A stretch of 64,000 bases of DNA from Anaerobiospirillum succiniciproducens DSM 6400. GTDB lineage: Bacteria; Pseudomonadota; Gammaproteobacteria; Enterobacterales; Succinivibrionaceae. The DNA is taken from assembly GCF_000482845.1 (NCBI RefSeq), contig NZ_KI519513.1:33410-97409 (forward strand), in the 5' to 3' direction. Position 1 is the stretch's first letter. Every line of letters begins with the position of its first letter. Position numbers and translations under genes: made by a program. Under the pieces are notes generated by a model. The model had not been told where the DNA came from. It saw nothing but the letters and a program-made list of their open reading frames with translations, and searched no databases. Below are positions 38,967 through 47,699 of this stretch, piece after piece.

Positions 38967-39435
38967 ATAATTCCAACCTATGTGATTTGATACGAATGAG
39001 CTAAATCTAGTGCACTTAAGCACTACCAACAACCATTATAAGCCCACAGCTTATAAGTTTAGCACCCATGAGACTTTTGCACCGTCTGCAAGCTGATGTT
39101 TGGCCAATGACGAATTTGCTCTTTGCTCTTTGCAATTTTCTCTTTGCTATTTGCTAGTGCCTAATTCTTCAGCAGCACTGATGGTGCGCATTCTATCCTT
39201 ATGCTTTGGCAGCACTGACGGTGCGCATTCTATCCTAATCTTTCGCAGCACCGATGGTTACATTTGGCCGCTCTTTACAGATAGGATCAAGTTGTAAGCG
39301 AAGATAAGATGATGGGTGTGTTTTTAGGCCTGATCGAACTTTGAAAGCTAGTGGCGCGGCAGCATGATGCGCTAAGTGATGCGCTAAGTTATGGTAGCTA
39401 GCCTCGCTAAGTGAGGCTAGTCTACGTTAGTTAAG
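38967..39435. other. Spacer between FkbM gene and yqcC
   Basis: It contains a degenerate repeat (39166-39255) and no visible gene. Confidence 0.6.
39166..39255. repeat. Degenerate tandem repeat, about 38-bp unit
   Basis: Two to three units share CAGCACTGATGGTGCGCATT followed by CTATCCT. It lies in non-coding DNA downstream of yqcC. Confidence 0.75.
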
Positions 39436-39786
39436 CTAGTCCTCGACTATGGTGATCAGAGCGTCGAGCTTATGCAGAGCACCGATGAGTTCACGGTATT
39501 TAGTCCACTGACCACGATACTTTTCTTGAGCATAAGTGTGTACTAGCATCTTCTCTGGCAGAGCAGCCTCGCTCTCAAGCATCATAGTGAGCTTGTCGAT
39601 AAGGACGTATTCAAGCCACTCATGAAACTCAATAGTGTCTAAACAAAATGGTGATTGTGAGTTTAAAGCTTTCTCACTTGGACGCTTTTGCTCACCGCCC
39701 CACAGCTCCATTTGTCTAAGCACTTGTTCGAGGTTTAACAACGCTGCTTTGATAGCATCACGATCATGTGTTTTTGCAGTTGCCAT
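39436..39786 (-). CDS. yqcC: YqcC-family protein (DUF446)
   Basis: The 116 residues match the YqcC family: LLNLEQVLRQMELW near the start, the core SQSPFCLDTIEFHEWLEYVLIDKL, and the end LHKLDALI. The function is not established; in enterobacteria the gene neighbours the tRNA pseudouridine synthase truC. Here it lies between gyrA and an FkbM gene, downstream of gyrA on the same strand with a 209-base gap. Confidence 0.88.
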   Translation of the reverse strand: MATAKTHDRDAIKAALLNLEQVLRQMELWGGEQKRPSEKALNSQSPFCLDTIEFHEWLEYVLIDKLTMMLESEAALPEKMLVHTYAQEKYRGQWTKYRELIGALHKLDALITIVED

Positions 39787-39995
39787 GTGTTCCTACTTGT
39801 TTTGTGGTGGATAAAAAAATAGGCAGCTAAACACTTAAGGAATCGCTGCCTATTCACTACTATGAACATTATCTTGTTTTAGCGTTGCATAACGCTGTGT
39901 AAATTCGTTCACTAGATGCCAAAGTTTTGGCCCCATGGACTAGATTCTGGTGTTGTTGTCACCATGACTAGTTGCATGGGGTACTTTGAGCATTA

Positions 39996-42900
39996 CTAGA
40001 TGTCGGTATTGTTCTGAGCGTCAGTTGCGTCAGATGCGCCATTGTCATCACTGCTATCTACTGCAGTATCGATAGCCTGAGCATTGGACTCATCTTGGGC
40101 AGTGGCATCAGCAAGTGGGTCGGTTAAGACAGCATCTTCGCCATTTTCAACACGACGCTTTTCAGCAGCACGAGCCTCAGCAGACTCATTGATTTCGGCA
40201 ACCACTGCTGGAGGAATCTCCTGCATGCCTACAATGATCTCACCTTCAGTGCAGCGCTTGAGCTTGAGGTAACCGGCGCTACGTGAGCGTACAGTTAAGT
40301 CAGAGACGCGTGAGCGCAGAACTGAGCCAGTATTGGAGAAGATTAAGTAATCTGAACTCTCATCAGCGGTAATTACACCCACAACGCGCTCAGAGCGAGC
40401 TGCAGCAGAGCATACCCAATTACCCATACCACCACGGCGTACCTTGCCTGGCAGTGAGATGAGACGACCACGCTTACCAATACCGCTTTCGGTAATGATG
40501 AGGTAGTTGAGCTTCTCATCTTCAATGCGCTCAACAGGAACTACGATCATGGCAGCCAGCTTAGCGCCGTCCATGAGCTTAATACCCTTGTTAGTACCAG
40601 AGGCACGACCACGAGGACGAACACCGCCGCCGCTCTTACGTACTGGCAGATAACGTGCTAAGACCTCACGCTCACGAGCAATACGCTCTGCATCGGAGAT
40701 ATTGTCATCATCACCTGACTCATCAGCATCGTCTGAAGCACTTGCAGTATCTTGTGTCAGAGCATCGTTATCAGTGGAGTTATCCTCTGCGGCATTATCA
40801 TCTGTCGAGCTATCTGCACCAGCAACATCAACGTATTCGCAGAAACGCATCATACGGCCGTTGTTAGCAAAGAGCAGAATGTCATCTTCACCGTGAGTAA
40901 TTTCAACAGAGACGAGCTCATCATCACCAGTGAGGTTGATAGCCTTAATACCAGTTGAATTGCAACGGTTTAAGTGATTCTTAAACTGACTTAATGCAAT
41001 ACGCTTTACGCCGCCATTGGCAGTAGCAAAGACGATGAAAATTTGCTCGGAGGCAGCATTGCCAGCCTTGAGCATTTCGATTTGATCTTCGGTAATTGGC
41101 AGAATACGACGCACGGACTCGCCTTCTGGAAGATCAAAGAGATTTTGTACTGGACGACCACGCCAGCTCTTATTGTTAGAGGTTGGCAGATCGTAAACCT
41201 TGGTAATAAAGCAGCGACCAAGATTAGTAAAGCACATAACGCTGTCATGGCTATTACATACAGTAGAGGTAACAATAAAGTCCTCTTCTTTAAGCTTTGC
41301 TGCGCTATTGCCCATAGTACCGCGATTCATGGCCTCATATAAGGACAGATCTTGGTACTTGATGTAACCCTCTTGTGACAGAGTAATGAGTACAGCCTGA
41401 CGGTTGATAAGATCAGCCTTCGAGAACATGCCATCGACAATGATGAAGTCAGAGCGGCGTGGATCGCGATAAGTGTTGCGAACCTCTAAGAGCTCTTCAC
41501 GAATAACTTCATTCATGCGTGCAGTGGAGTTTAAGATCTCAAGGTAACCCTTGATGTTCTCCTTTAACTGCTGATAATCCTTTTGAATCTCTTCAGTAGC
41601 TAAGTGAGTTAAACGGTGTAACTGCAGCGATAAGATGGCCTTGGCCTGATCTTCAGATAAGTGGTAACGGCCATCGATAAGACCGCGATTATCCTCAATA
41701 CCAATCGGCAGACAAATGTTAACGCCGTTTTCATCGTACTCCATCACTGAAGAAACTAAGGCACCATCCCAAGTCTCGCTCATGAGCTTGTTACGGGCAT
41801 CCTCAGCGTTAGCAGCAGAGGTTACGATGTCAATAATGCGCTGAATATTGCTCTTAGCGACGATGAGACCTTCATCTAAGAAAGCCTTACGACGATCTTG
41901 ACGTAAGAGGTAAACAGTACGACGAGTTACCACCTCACGGCGGAACTTGATGAACTCTTTTAAGATCTCAATTAAGGACAGCTGCTTTGGACGATTGTCA
42001 ACTAAAGCAATGACGTTAAATGAGAATGAAGACTGCATGGAGGTGTGCTGGAAGAGATTATTAAGCACAGCCTCTTCATAGGCATCACGCTTTAAGTCGA
42101 TAGCAATGCGTACGAGATTGTCCTTATCAGACAGATCGTTAACTTCTGCAATGCCCTCGATCTTCTTGTCACGCACTAACTCAGCAATTTCCTTAACGAT
42201 GGTGCTCTTATTGACCATGTAAGGAATTTCATCGACGTAAATAGTGGTGCGACCTTGCTTATCAGTCTCAGTATGAGTACGAGAACGAATTAAGCAGCGA
42301 CCACGACCAGTCTCATAGGCACGTCTAATCTCAGGTGAGCGGATGATAAGACCACCAGTTGGGAAGTCTGGACCTGGAATGTAGTCCATGAGCTCATCTA
42401 AGGTAATCTCAGGATTGTCGAGCATGGCAACAGTACCGTCGATAATCTCAGCAAGATTATGTGGCGGAATGTTAGTAGCCATACCTACAGCAATACCGGA
42501 AGAACCGTTAACCAATAAGTTTGGATAACGAGTTGGCAGTACCTCAGGAATCATCTCGTTACCATCATAGTTAGGGTAACGGTTTACAGTTTCCTTATCG
42601 ATATCGGCCAGCATCTGCTCGGCGATCTTGGTCATACGCACTTCGGTGTAACGCATCGCAGCTGCGCCGTCACCGTCTAAGTTACCAAAGTTACCCTGAC
42701 CAAAGATTAAAGGAGCACGCATGGAGAACCACTGTGCCATACGCACGATGGTCTCATATACAGCAGCGTCACCATGAGGGTGGAAACGACCGATTACGTC
42801 ACCAACCACACGGGCTGACTTTTTAGTAGGTCCGTTATGCCAGATCTTAAGATCGTACATATCGTAAAGCACACGGCGGTGTACTGGCTTGAGGCCGTCA

Positions 42901-43160
42901 CGTACATCAGGCAGCGCACGATCTACGATTACGCTCATGGCGTAGTCAATAAAAGACTGCTTTAACTCATCCTCAAGCTTTACAGTAGGTCCATCTGAGA
43001 CAACAGCGGAGCTTTGGTAATCACCATTGCCCATATCGCCTTTGTCAGTGTCCGCACTGCTCTGAGCGCCATCTAAGGTCTCTTGTGAGGCCTCTTGCTG
43101 CTCTTGCTCATTAAGCTTATCAGCAGTTAACTGCTCATCATCGTGGTTCTTATCAACCAT
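39996..43160 (-). CDS. gyrA: DNA gyrase subunit A
   Basis: This 1054-residue protein aligns with GyrA over both domains: catalytic Tyr171 in AAAMRYTE, the HPHGD loop at 128-131, [17 protein letters not shown], and a six-blade C-terminal beta-pinwheel. Three features are unusual. The box that is QRRGGKG in GyrA reads MNRGTMG (611-617), keeping only the Arg, first Gly and last Gly. The quinolone-determining positions equal to E. coli Ser83 and Asp87 are Ala132 and Glu136. An acidic then basic insert of about 75 residues sits in the C-terminal domain (about 776-855). The first 58 residues and last 50 are acidic low complexity. The pinwheel plus overall match favour GyrA over ParC. Confidence 0.92.
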   Translation of the reverse strand: MVDKNHDDEQLTADKLNEQEQQEASQETLDGAQSSADTDKGDMGNGDYQSSAVVSDGPTVKLEDELKQSFIDYAMSVIVDRALPDVRDGLKPVHRRVLYDMYDLKIWHNGPTKKSARVVGDVIGRFHPHGDAAVYETIVRMAQWFSMRAPLIFGQGNFGNLDGDGAAAMRYTEVRMTKIAEQMLADIDKETVNRYPNYDGNEMIPEVLPTRYPNLLVNGSSGIAVGMATNIPPHNLAEIIDGTVAMLDNPEITLDELMDYIPGPDFPTGGLIIRSPEIRRAYETGRGRCLIRSRTHTETDKQGRTTIYVDEIPYMVNKSTIVKEIAELVRDKKIEGIAEVNDLSDKDNLVRIAIDLKRDAYEEAVLNNLFQHTSMQSSFSFNVIALVDNRPKQLSLIEILKEFIKFRREVVTRRTVYLLRQDRRKAFLDEGLIVAKSNIQRIIDIVTSAANAEDARNKLMSETWDGALVSSVMEYDENGVNICLPIGIEDNRGLIDGRYHLSEDQAKAILSLQLHRLTHLATEEIQKDYQQLKENIKGYLEILNSTARMNEVIREELLEVRNTYRDPRRSDFIIVDGMFSKADLINRQAVLITLSQEGYIKYQDLSLYEAMNRGTMGNSAAKLKEEDFIVTSTVCNSHDSVMCFTNLGRCFITKVYDLPTSNNKSWRGRPVQNLFDLPEGESVRRILPITEDQIEMLKAGNAASEQIFIVFATANGGVKRIALSQFKNHLNRCNSTGIKAINLTGDDELVSVEITHGEDDILLFANNGRMMRFCEYVDVAGADSSTDDNAAEDNSTDNDALTQDTASASDDADESGDDDNISDAERIAREREVLARYLPVRKSGGGVRPRGRASGTNKGIKLMDGAKLAAMIVVPVERIEDEKLNYLIITESGIGKRGRLISLPGKVRRGGMGNWVCSAAARSERVVGVITADESSDYLIFSNTGSVLRSRVSDLTVRSRSAGYLKLKRCTEGEIIVGMQEIPPAVVAEINESAEARAAEKRRVENGEDAVLTDPLADATAQDESNAQAIDTAVDSSDDNGASDATDAQNNTDI

Positions 43161-43421
43161 GAACTACACCTTGTTTAGATCCGATAATCTCTCAACTCTT
43201 TAACTATGCGCCCAACGTGGTTTATCTAACTAATGCCTCATTAAGCTGAGCACTTGCAACGCACATAAACTTTTGCGTGCTTTAGCGTGCTCGTTAAAGA
43301 ATGCCATCATGATAGCGCGAGGCTAAGGCTAATGCTCATAGCGTGCAAAACGATAACTCACATGGCATATATAGGCCATTTTGGCCTAGTTGAGTGTTCT
43401 AAGCATAATACCCATCACTGA

Positions 43422-43473
43422 GCTTACGCAAAACAGTTGGGAGCATAAAACTCTCTACCTGGCTTGCGTAAGC
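43422..43473. repeat. Inverted repeat, 10 bp perfect
   Basis: GCTTACGCAA pairs with TTGCGTAAGC across a 32-base centre. Confidence 0.8.
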
Positions 43474-43485
43474 ATCGTAATGAGC

Positions 43486-43619
43486 AAGCAAAGGATCATC
43501 ATCTTTTAACATTTCAGCCACTATCGTAGAACGGATACTGACACAGATGCTTAAAGGTCAGAACATGGTCTAGTAGAGCTACTGCTCGTGCTGTGTTCTA
43601 AGATGATGATCCTTTGCTT
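43486..43619. repeat. Inverted repeat, perfect 20-bp arms, 94-base centre
   Basis: AAGCAAAGGATCATCATCTT (43486-43505) is exactly complementary to 43600-43619. No flanking target duplication is visible. It could be an RNA stem or a small mobile element. Confidence 0.9.
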
Positions 43620-43633
43620 TCTTCTGAGAAAAC

Positions 43634-43652
43634 AAAAGGCCACTAAGGCCTT
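43634..43652 (-). terminator. Terminator-like hairpin without an obvious gene
   Basis: The stem AAGGCC/GGCCTT with loop ACTAA is followed on the minus strand by TTTTGTTTTC. No minus-strand gene lies upstream of it, so it hints at an untranslated RNA or relic. Confidence 0.5.
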
Positions 43653-44208
43653 ATGTAAACTTATGCTGCAAGGCTTGTGGCTTTAGCTACAAAGCTCGAT
43701 AAAAAGAGCACATTTTTGTCTTAACCACAGCACCTTAAGCAATAGCTAATTATAGCACGCGCCCCCTGATTAATCAAAGCTTTGACCTATAAGCGAGGCA
43801 CTACATGCTAGGTACTTTAGCTCGTGATTGCTTTGACCATCTCACAAGTCAATCACTCCACAAAACCCATGGTTATAGAGATAAGTTTTTGAGCGCCAAG
43901 CTACATATGGTCCTATGTGTGGTAAGTCACTTCATTTCCTGTAATGTCACCGTGATTTAAAGCCATACTCTCTTATTGCGCTGAGCATGCTATGGGAAGT
44001 TTTACTTAAGCAAAGATAGTATGAGTAGAAAAAGATTTGCTTGTATCAAGCTTATGGCTTTTATAAATGGCTTATATATGGTGTTTTGATAGCAATTTGC
44101 GTCAAGATGTGCAAATTGAAAGTAATTGGGCTAAACTGACAAGCCGAATCTTACGGCTCACGTGCAGCCGTAGGAAAACTTATTTTAGCTGTTGATTAGG
44201 TAAGTGCC

Positions 44209-45129
44209 ATGCCATTTAAAAGCGTTCGACTGTATTGTGTTGCTCTAGACGATAAGCTCAAGAGCATTTTTAGCAATGAAAGTGAGCTTGATAAGCTGAT
44301 TGCTGATGAGAAGTTTAGACCTGCAGGTCAAATGGAAATCTCCTCATGTGGTTTTGCGCCGGTATTTGGTCGTAATACTGAGGCCTTCTCTTTTTCATAT
44401 GATGGCAACCACTACTTCCGTTTTGTAGAGGAAAACAAGTTACTGCCTACCTCAGTTGTTAATCAGGCCCTGCTCGACGAGATCGACGCCAAAGAAGAAG
44501 AGCTTGGTCGCCCGCTCAAGAAGGCTGAAAAGACTACCTTAAAGACAGCTCTGACCAACAAGATGTTAGCTCAGGCATTCTCAAGCCGTCGCGAGATGAT
44601 GGTGTGGGTTAACTCTCGCTATGGCTTTGTAGGCGTATCTGTAACCTCTGCTAAGCGTGCTGAAAATGCCATTACCTACTTACGTAAGGCTTTAGGCGGC
44701 TCTTTCCCTGCTAAAGCTTTCTCTCCACGCTGTGTTATTGAAGATCGTTTAACCTCTTTTGTGTCACGCAATGAGCTACCAGAGGGCTTTAAGCTTGGTT
44801 ACGATTGCGTATTAAAGAGCAATGATGACACTGGCGCTACTGTACGTGCCTCTAAAGAAGACTTAACTTGTGGTGAGATCCAATCTCATATCAAGGCCGG
44901 CAAACAGATTACCGATCTGCAGCTTAACTTAAACGATAGCGTCTCCTTTGTGCTCAACAACGAGCTCACCATCAAGCGCATCGCCATTGATGACACTTTC
45001 TTATCCCAAAACCTGCCTCAGTCAGTTGAGGACAAGACTCAGGATATGCAAAGCTACTTTATCGTCGAAGCAAGCGTACTTACCGATATGGTAGATCGCG
45101 TCACTAAGGCTTTTGACTGCGATCGCTAA
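44209..45129 (+). CDS. rdgC: Recombination-associated protein RdgC
   Basis: This 306-residue protein matches the RdgC family, which forms a ring around DNA and limits RecA activity. Matching stretches: LPTSVVNQAL, LKKAEKTTLKTAL, LAQAFSSRREMMVWV, SAKRAENAITYLRKALGG, and EDLTCGEIQSHIKAGKQITDL. The length is normal (E. coli 303). AGGT lies upstream of the ATG. A strong terminator follows. Confidence 0.95.
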   Translation: MPFKSVRLYCVALDDKLKSIFSNESELDKLIADEKFRPAGQMEISSCGFAPVFGRNTEAFSFSYDGNHYFRFVEENKLLPTSVVNQALLDEIDAKEEELGRPLKKAEKTTLKTALTNKMLAQAFSSRREMMVWVNSRYGFVGVSVTSAKRAENAITYLRKALGGSFPAKAFSPRCVIEDRLTSFVSRNELPEGFKLGYDCVLKSNDDTGATVRASKEDLTCGEIQSHIKAGKQITDLQLNLNDSVSFVLNNELTIKRIAIDDTFLSQNLPQSVEDKTQDMQSYFIVEASVLTDMVDRVTKAFDCDR

Positions 45130-45679
45130 GCCATACACAACAAAATAACATCCTTGCAAAAGAGCGCCTGACACTAAGTAAGCTAATCCCCTTCTTGGTC
45201 AGGCGCTTTTTTCATTGCCAAACTGTTAGATGCCCGCCTTTGCCCATAATTGCATTTAGAGCTTTACCCATGGCTGCATTTAGAGCTTTGCTCATGCCAC
45301 ACAGCTTGGTGTGTGCTCTTGCTTAGTACATAGAACTTGGTAGTTGCCATATTTTTGCAGATGCCTATTTTTACATGCTGCTGTTTTAAAAAAGACTATG
45401 AGGCTTAAGAGTCAGGCTATTTTCTTTCTGGCGTTCCTACGCCCATTCTTGTATGCGTGCTAGCGTCCATATTTGTATGTTAGCTAGCCGCTTATATGCG
45501 TACTGGCTGCATTCATGGTGTGCTTAGGTGTTTAGGGATTTTTTTTGTAGCTTTTGGGGCTATACTGTGCGGCACAATGATCTATACTTTTGCGAAAAAT
45601 AAGCGACGCATTTAAGTTAAATGCGTATACAATGACGCGTCATTTTTCATTCTCAAGCTTTGGAGCGGTGATAACGCAT
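45130..45679. other. Spacer between rdgC and trhP
   Basis: After the rdgC terminator it contains loose short repeats (GCATTTAGAGCTTT at 45252-45292; TATGCGTGCTAGCG-like at 45455-45510). No gene is visible. The frame used by trhP is open from 45590, but the early part lacks a ribosome site. Confidence 0.6.
45164..45212 (+). terminator. Terminator of rdgC
   Basis: A GCGCCTGAC/GTCAGGCGC stem (45164-45172 with 45198-45206) with a 25-base loop is followed by six T residues. Confidence 0.85.
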
Positions 45680-47182
45680 ATGTTTAAGTTCAGAACCAAT
45701 ACTCATCACTTTGCTACTACTGCCATGTCCTCATGCGGTTGCGGTAACAACTCCTGCGGTTGTGGCGGCGATGATAACAATGCTGAAGCCTCATACCTTG
45801 AGGCAGCCCAGTCAGGTTGTGAGTTATCTAAGGGCGGCATCATTGTTAAAAAGCCTGAGATTTTAGCCCCAGCAGGTAGCCTTGAGCACCTTTACATGGC
45901 TGTAGACTACGGTGCTGATGCTGTGTATGCAGGTATTCCTCGCTGGTCTCTGCGTGTACGTGGTAATGGCTTTACTCGTAATGACTTTGAGGCAGGTATT
46001 AACTACGCTCACTCAAAGGGCCGTAAGTTCTTTGCTGTGCTCAACGTTATTCCACATGTACGCAGAACTGCAGCTTTCACCCCAGCTTTAGATGAAGTTG
46101 CTGCCTTAAAGCCAGACGCATTTATTATGGCTGACCCTGGCCTTATCGATCAGGCCTTAGAGCGTCACCCTGAGATCCCAGTGCACTTATCAGTACAGGC
46201 AAATACTGTAAATCCAGGTACAGTTAAGTTTTGGCAAAAGCTTGGCGTACAGCGCGTGATTTTAGCCCGTGAGCTCTCCTTAAACGAAATTGAGATGATT
46301 CGTAACGAGTGTCCTGATATGGAGATTGAGGTCTTCATCCATGGCGCTCTGTGCATTGCAGTTTCAGGCCGTTGCCTCATCTCTGGAATGCTGGCTCGTC
46401 GTGACGCTAATACTGGTACTTGCAACAATGCTTGCCGCTGGAACTATCGTGTTAAAGATCTGCACCTTGAGGATGCTGCCACCTGTGAAACCATTATGGA
46501 TGGCAAGATCCCAATGCGCTCTATCAATCCATTAGACGAGCGCGATAGCCCTGCTCTGCGTGCTGAGATCGAAGAGACCTCACGTCGTGAGGGCGAGTGG
46601 ATGCCAATGGAGGAAGATGAGCACGGCTCCTACCTCATGAACTCCAAGGACTTATGTGCTTTAAGCGTAGTTAAGCGCTTAATGGAAATTGGTGTAGACA
46701 GCCTGAAGATTGAAGGTCGTTCACGCTCCCCATTCTACTCAGGTGGTATTGCCAGAGCCTATCGCTTAGCTGTTGATGCTATTGCACAGGGTCAGGAAAT
46801 CCCAGATGAGTCATGGCGTATTGTTAACTCCATTCCTGCTCGTGGTTACACCACTGCTATGCTCGATCCAAACAATGCTTTAGACGAGATGCAGGACTAC
46901 GAGACCAATGCTCCATCTCCAGGTGAGTGGCAGATCGTCGGTAAGATTGAGTCACAAGAAAACGGCCGCATCAATATTCGCGTAAAGAATAAGTTTGAAG
47001 CTACTTCAAAGCTCATGATCTACACTCCAAATGGCCCAGTTACTGTCGACGGCTCCACTATGCTTGATAAGCATGGCAAGCCATGTGATGTAGCTAAGGG
47101 TGATGGCTACTTCGTATCCTTAGCCTTCGAGCAGCCTTTAGATCTGCGCACCGCAGTGCTGCTGCGTGATGACAGCAAGTAA
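45680..47182 (+). CDS. trhP: tRNA 5-hydroxyuridine modification protein TrhP (U32 family)
   Basis: About 500 residues match E. coli YegQ/TrhP: PEILAPAGSLEHLYMAVDYGADAVYAG-type N-terminus, HLSVQANTVNPGTVKFW, the U32 signature FIHGALCIAVSGRCLISG, CNNACRWNY and SLKIEGRSRSPFY. TrhP adds the hydroxyl group of ho5U34 in tRNA under some conditions. Before the conserved start lies an extra segment of about 50 residues with two CGCG clusters (SCGCGNNSCGCGG) that could bind metal. The start is uncertain: I used the ATG at 45680 with GGAG/GGTG upstream; TTG 45590 and ATG 45725 are alternatives. Confidence 0.9.
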   Translation: MFKFRTNTHHFATTAMSSCGCGNNSCGCGGDDNNAEASYLEAAQSGCELSKGGIIVKKPEILAPAGSLEHLYMAVDYGADAVYAGIPRWSLRVRGNGFTRNDFEAGINYAHSKGRKFFAVLNVIPHVRRTAAFTPALDEVAALKPDAFIMADPGLIDQALERHPEIPVHLSVQANTVNPGTVKFWQKLGVQRVILARELSLNEIEMIRNECPDMEIEVFIHGALCIAVSGRCLISGMLARRDANTGTCNNACRWNYRVKDLHLEDAATCETIMDGKIPMRSINPLDERDSPALRAEIEETSRREGEWMPMEEDEHGSYLMNSKDLCALSVVKRLMEIGVDSLKIEGRSRSPFYSGGIARAYRLAVDAIAQGQEIPDESWRIVNSIPARGYTTAMLDPNNALDEMQDYETNAPSPGEWQIVGKIESQENGRINIRVKNKFEATSKLMIYTPNGPVTVDGSTMLDKHGKPCDVAKGDGYFVSLAFEQPLDLRTAVLLRDDSK

Positions 47183-47699
47183 TCTTGAAAAAAAACTGCT
47201 GCACCCCTAGCTTAACCAATTAGTTTAAGCACCTAAGCGCCATACAGCAGCGTTAAACGGCTGCAGCTTGTGCTTTAAAAAAGGCCGGTCAAATCAACTT
47301 TGATCGGCCTTTTTTTTATTCATGCATAAGCTTTATGCCAGACATCGTTTAGTCTGCAAGCTCAATGAGTTGCTCGTGCATGTAAGCTACCTTAAGTGAC
47401 TAACATTTCTAGAATACACTTAGTCTTGTTGCGGCTTTTGTTTGTGATCTTAATGCTCGCGAGGTATCCACTGTTTGCACACAATAGGCGTAAACTACTA
47501 GCAAGCAAAGCTTAGATTGACTTAAGTCTTAGGCTTATTCAAAAATAGCCAGGTGTATTGCCCAATGCCCCCTCATCAAGGGCAAGGTACTTTCAATTGT
47601 GCGTCCTAATCAATGCAGGCTACATTTGATTAAGCGTCCTTCTGATGGGCAAGATACACTCTATTCTTAGCCTTTCTTAAGGGCAAGGTGTAATGGATT
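47183..47699. other. Spacer between trhP and the AAA-ATPase-like gene
   Basis: It holds the trhP terminator (47281-47317). Further on, the motif GGGCAAGGT or GGGCAAGAT recurs at about 47580, 47647 and 47681. No gene is visible. Confidence 0.6.
47281..47317 (+). terminator. Terminator of trhP
   Basis: The stem AAGGCCGgTCAAA/TTTGAtCGGCCTT is followed by a run of eight T residues. Confidence 0.9.

Larger units (their letters stand above)
43161..44208. other. Divergent spacer between gyrA and rdgC
   Basis: No gene is present. It holds a 10-bp inverted repeat (43422-43473), a perfect 20-bp inverted repeat (43486-43619) and a minus-strand terminator-like hairpin (43634-43652). About 550 bases before rdgC show nothing clear. 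Confidence 0.6.

Noticed and set aside
39996..43160. Assignment as ParC because of the poor GyrA box
   Set aside because: The full six-blade pinwheel and close alignment with GyrA in both domains favour GyrA.
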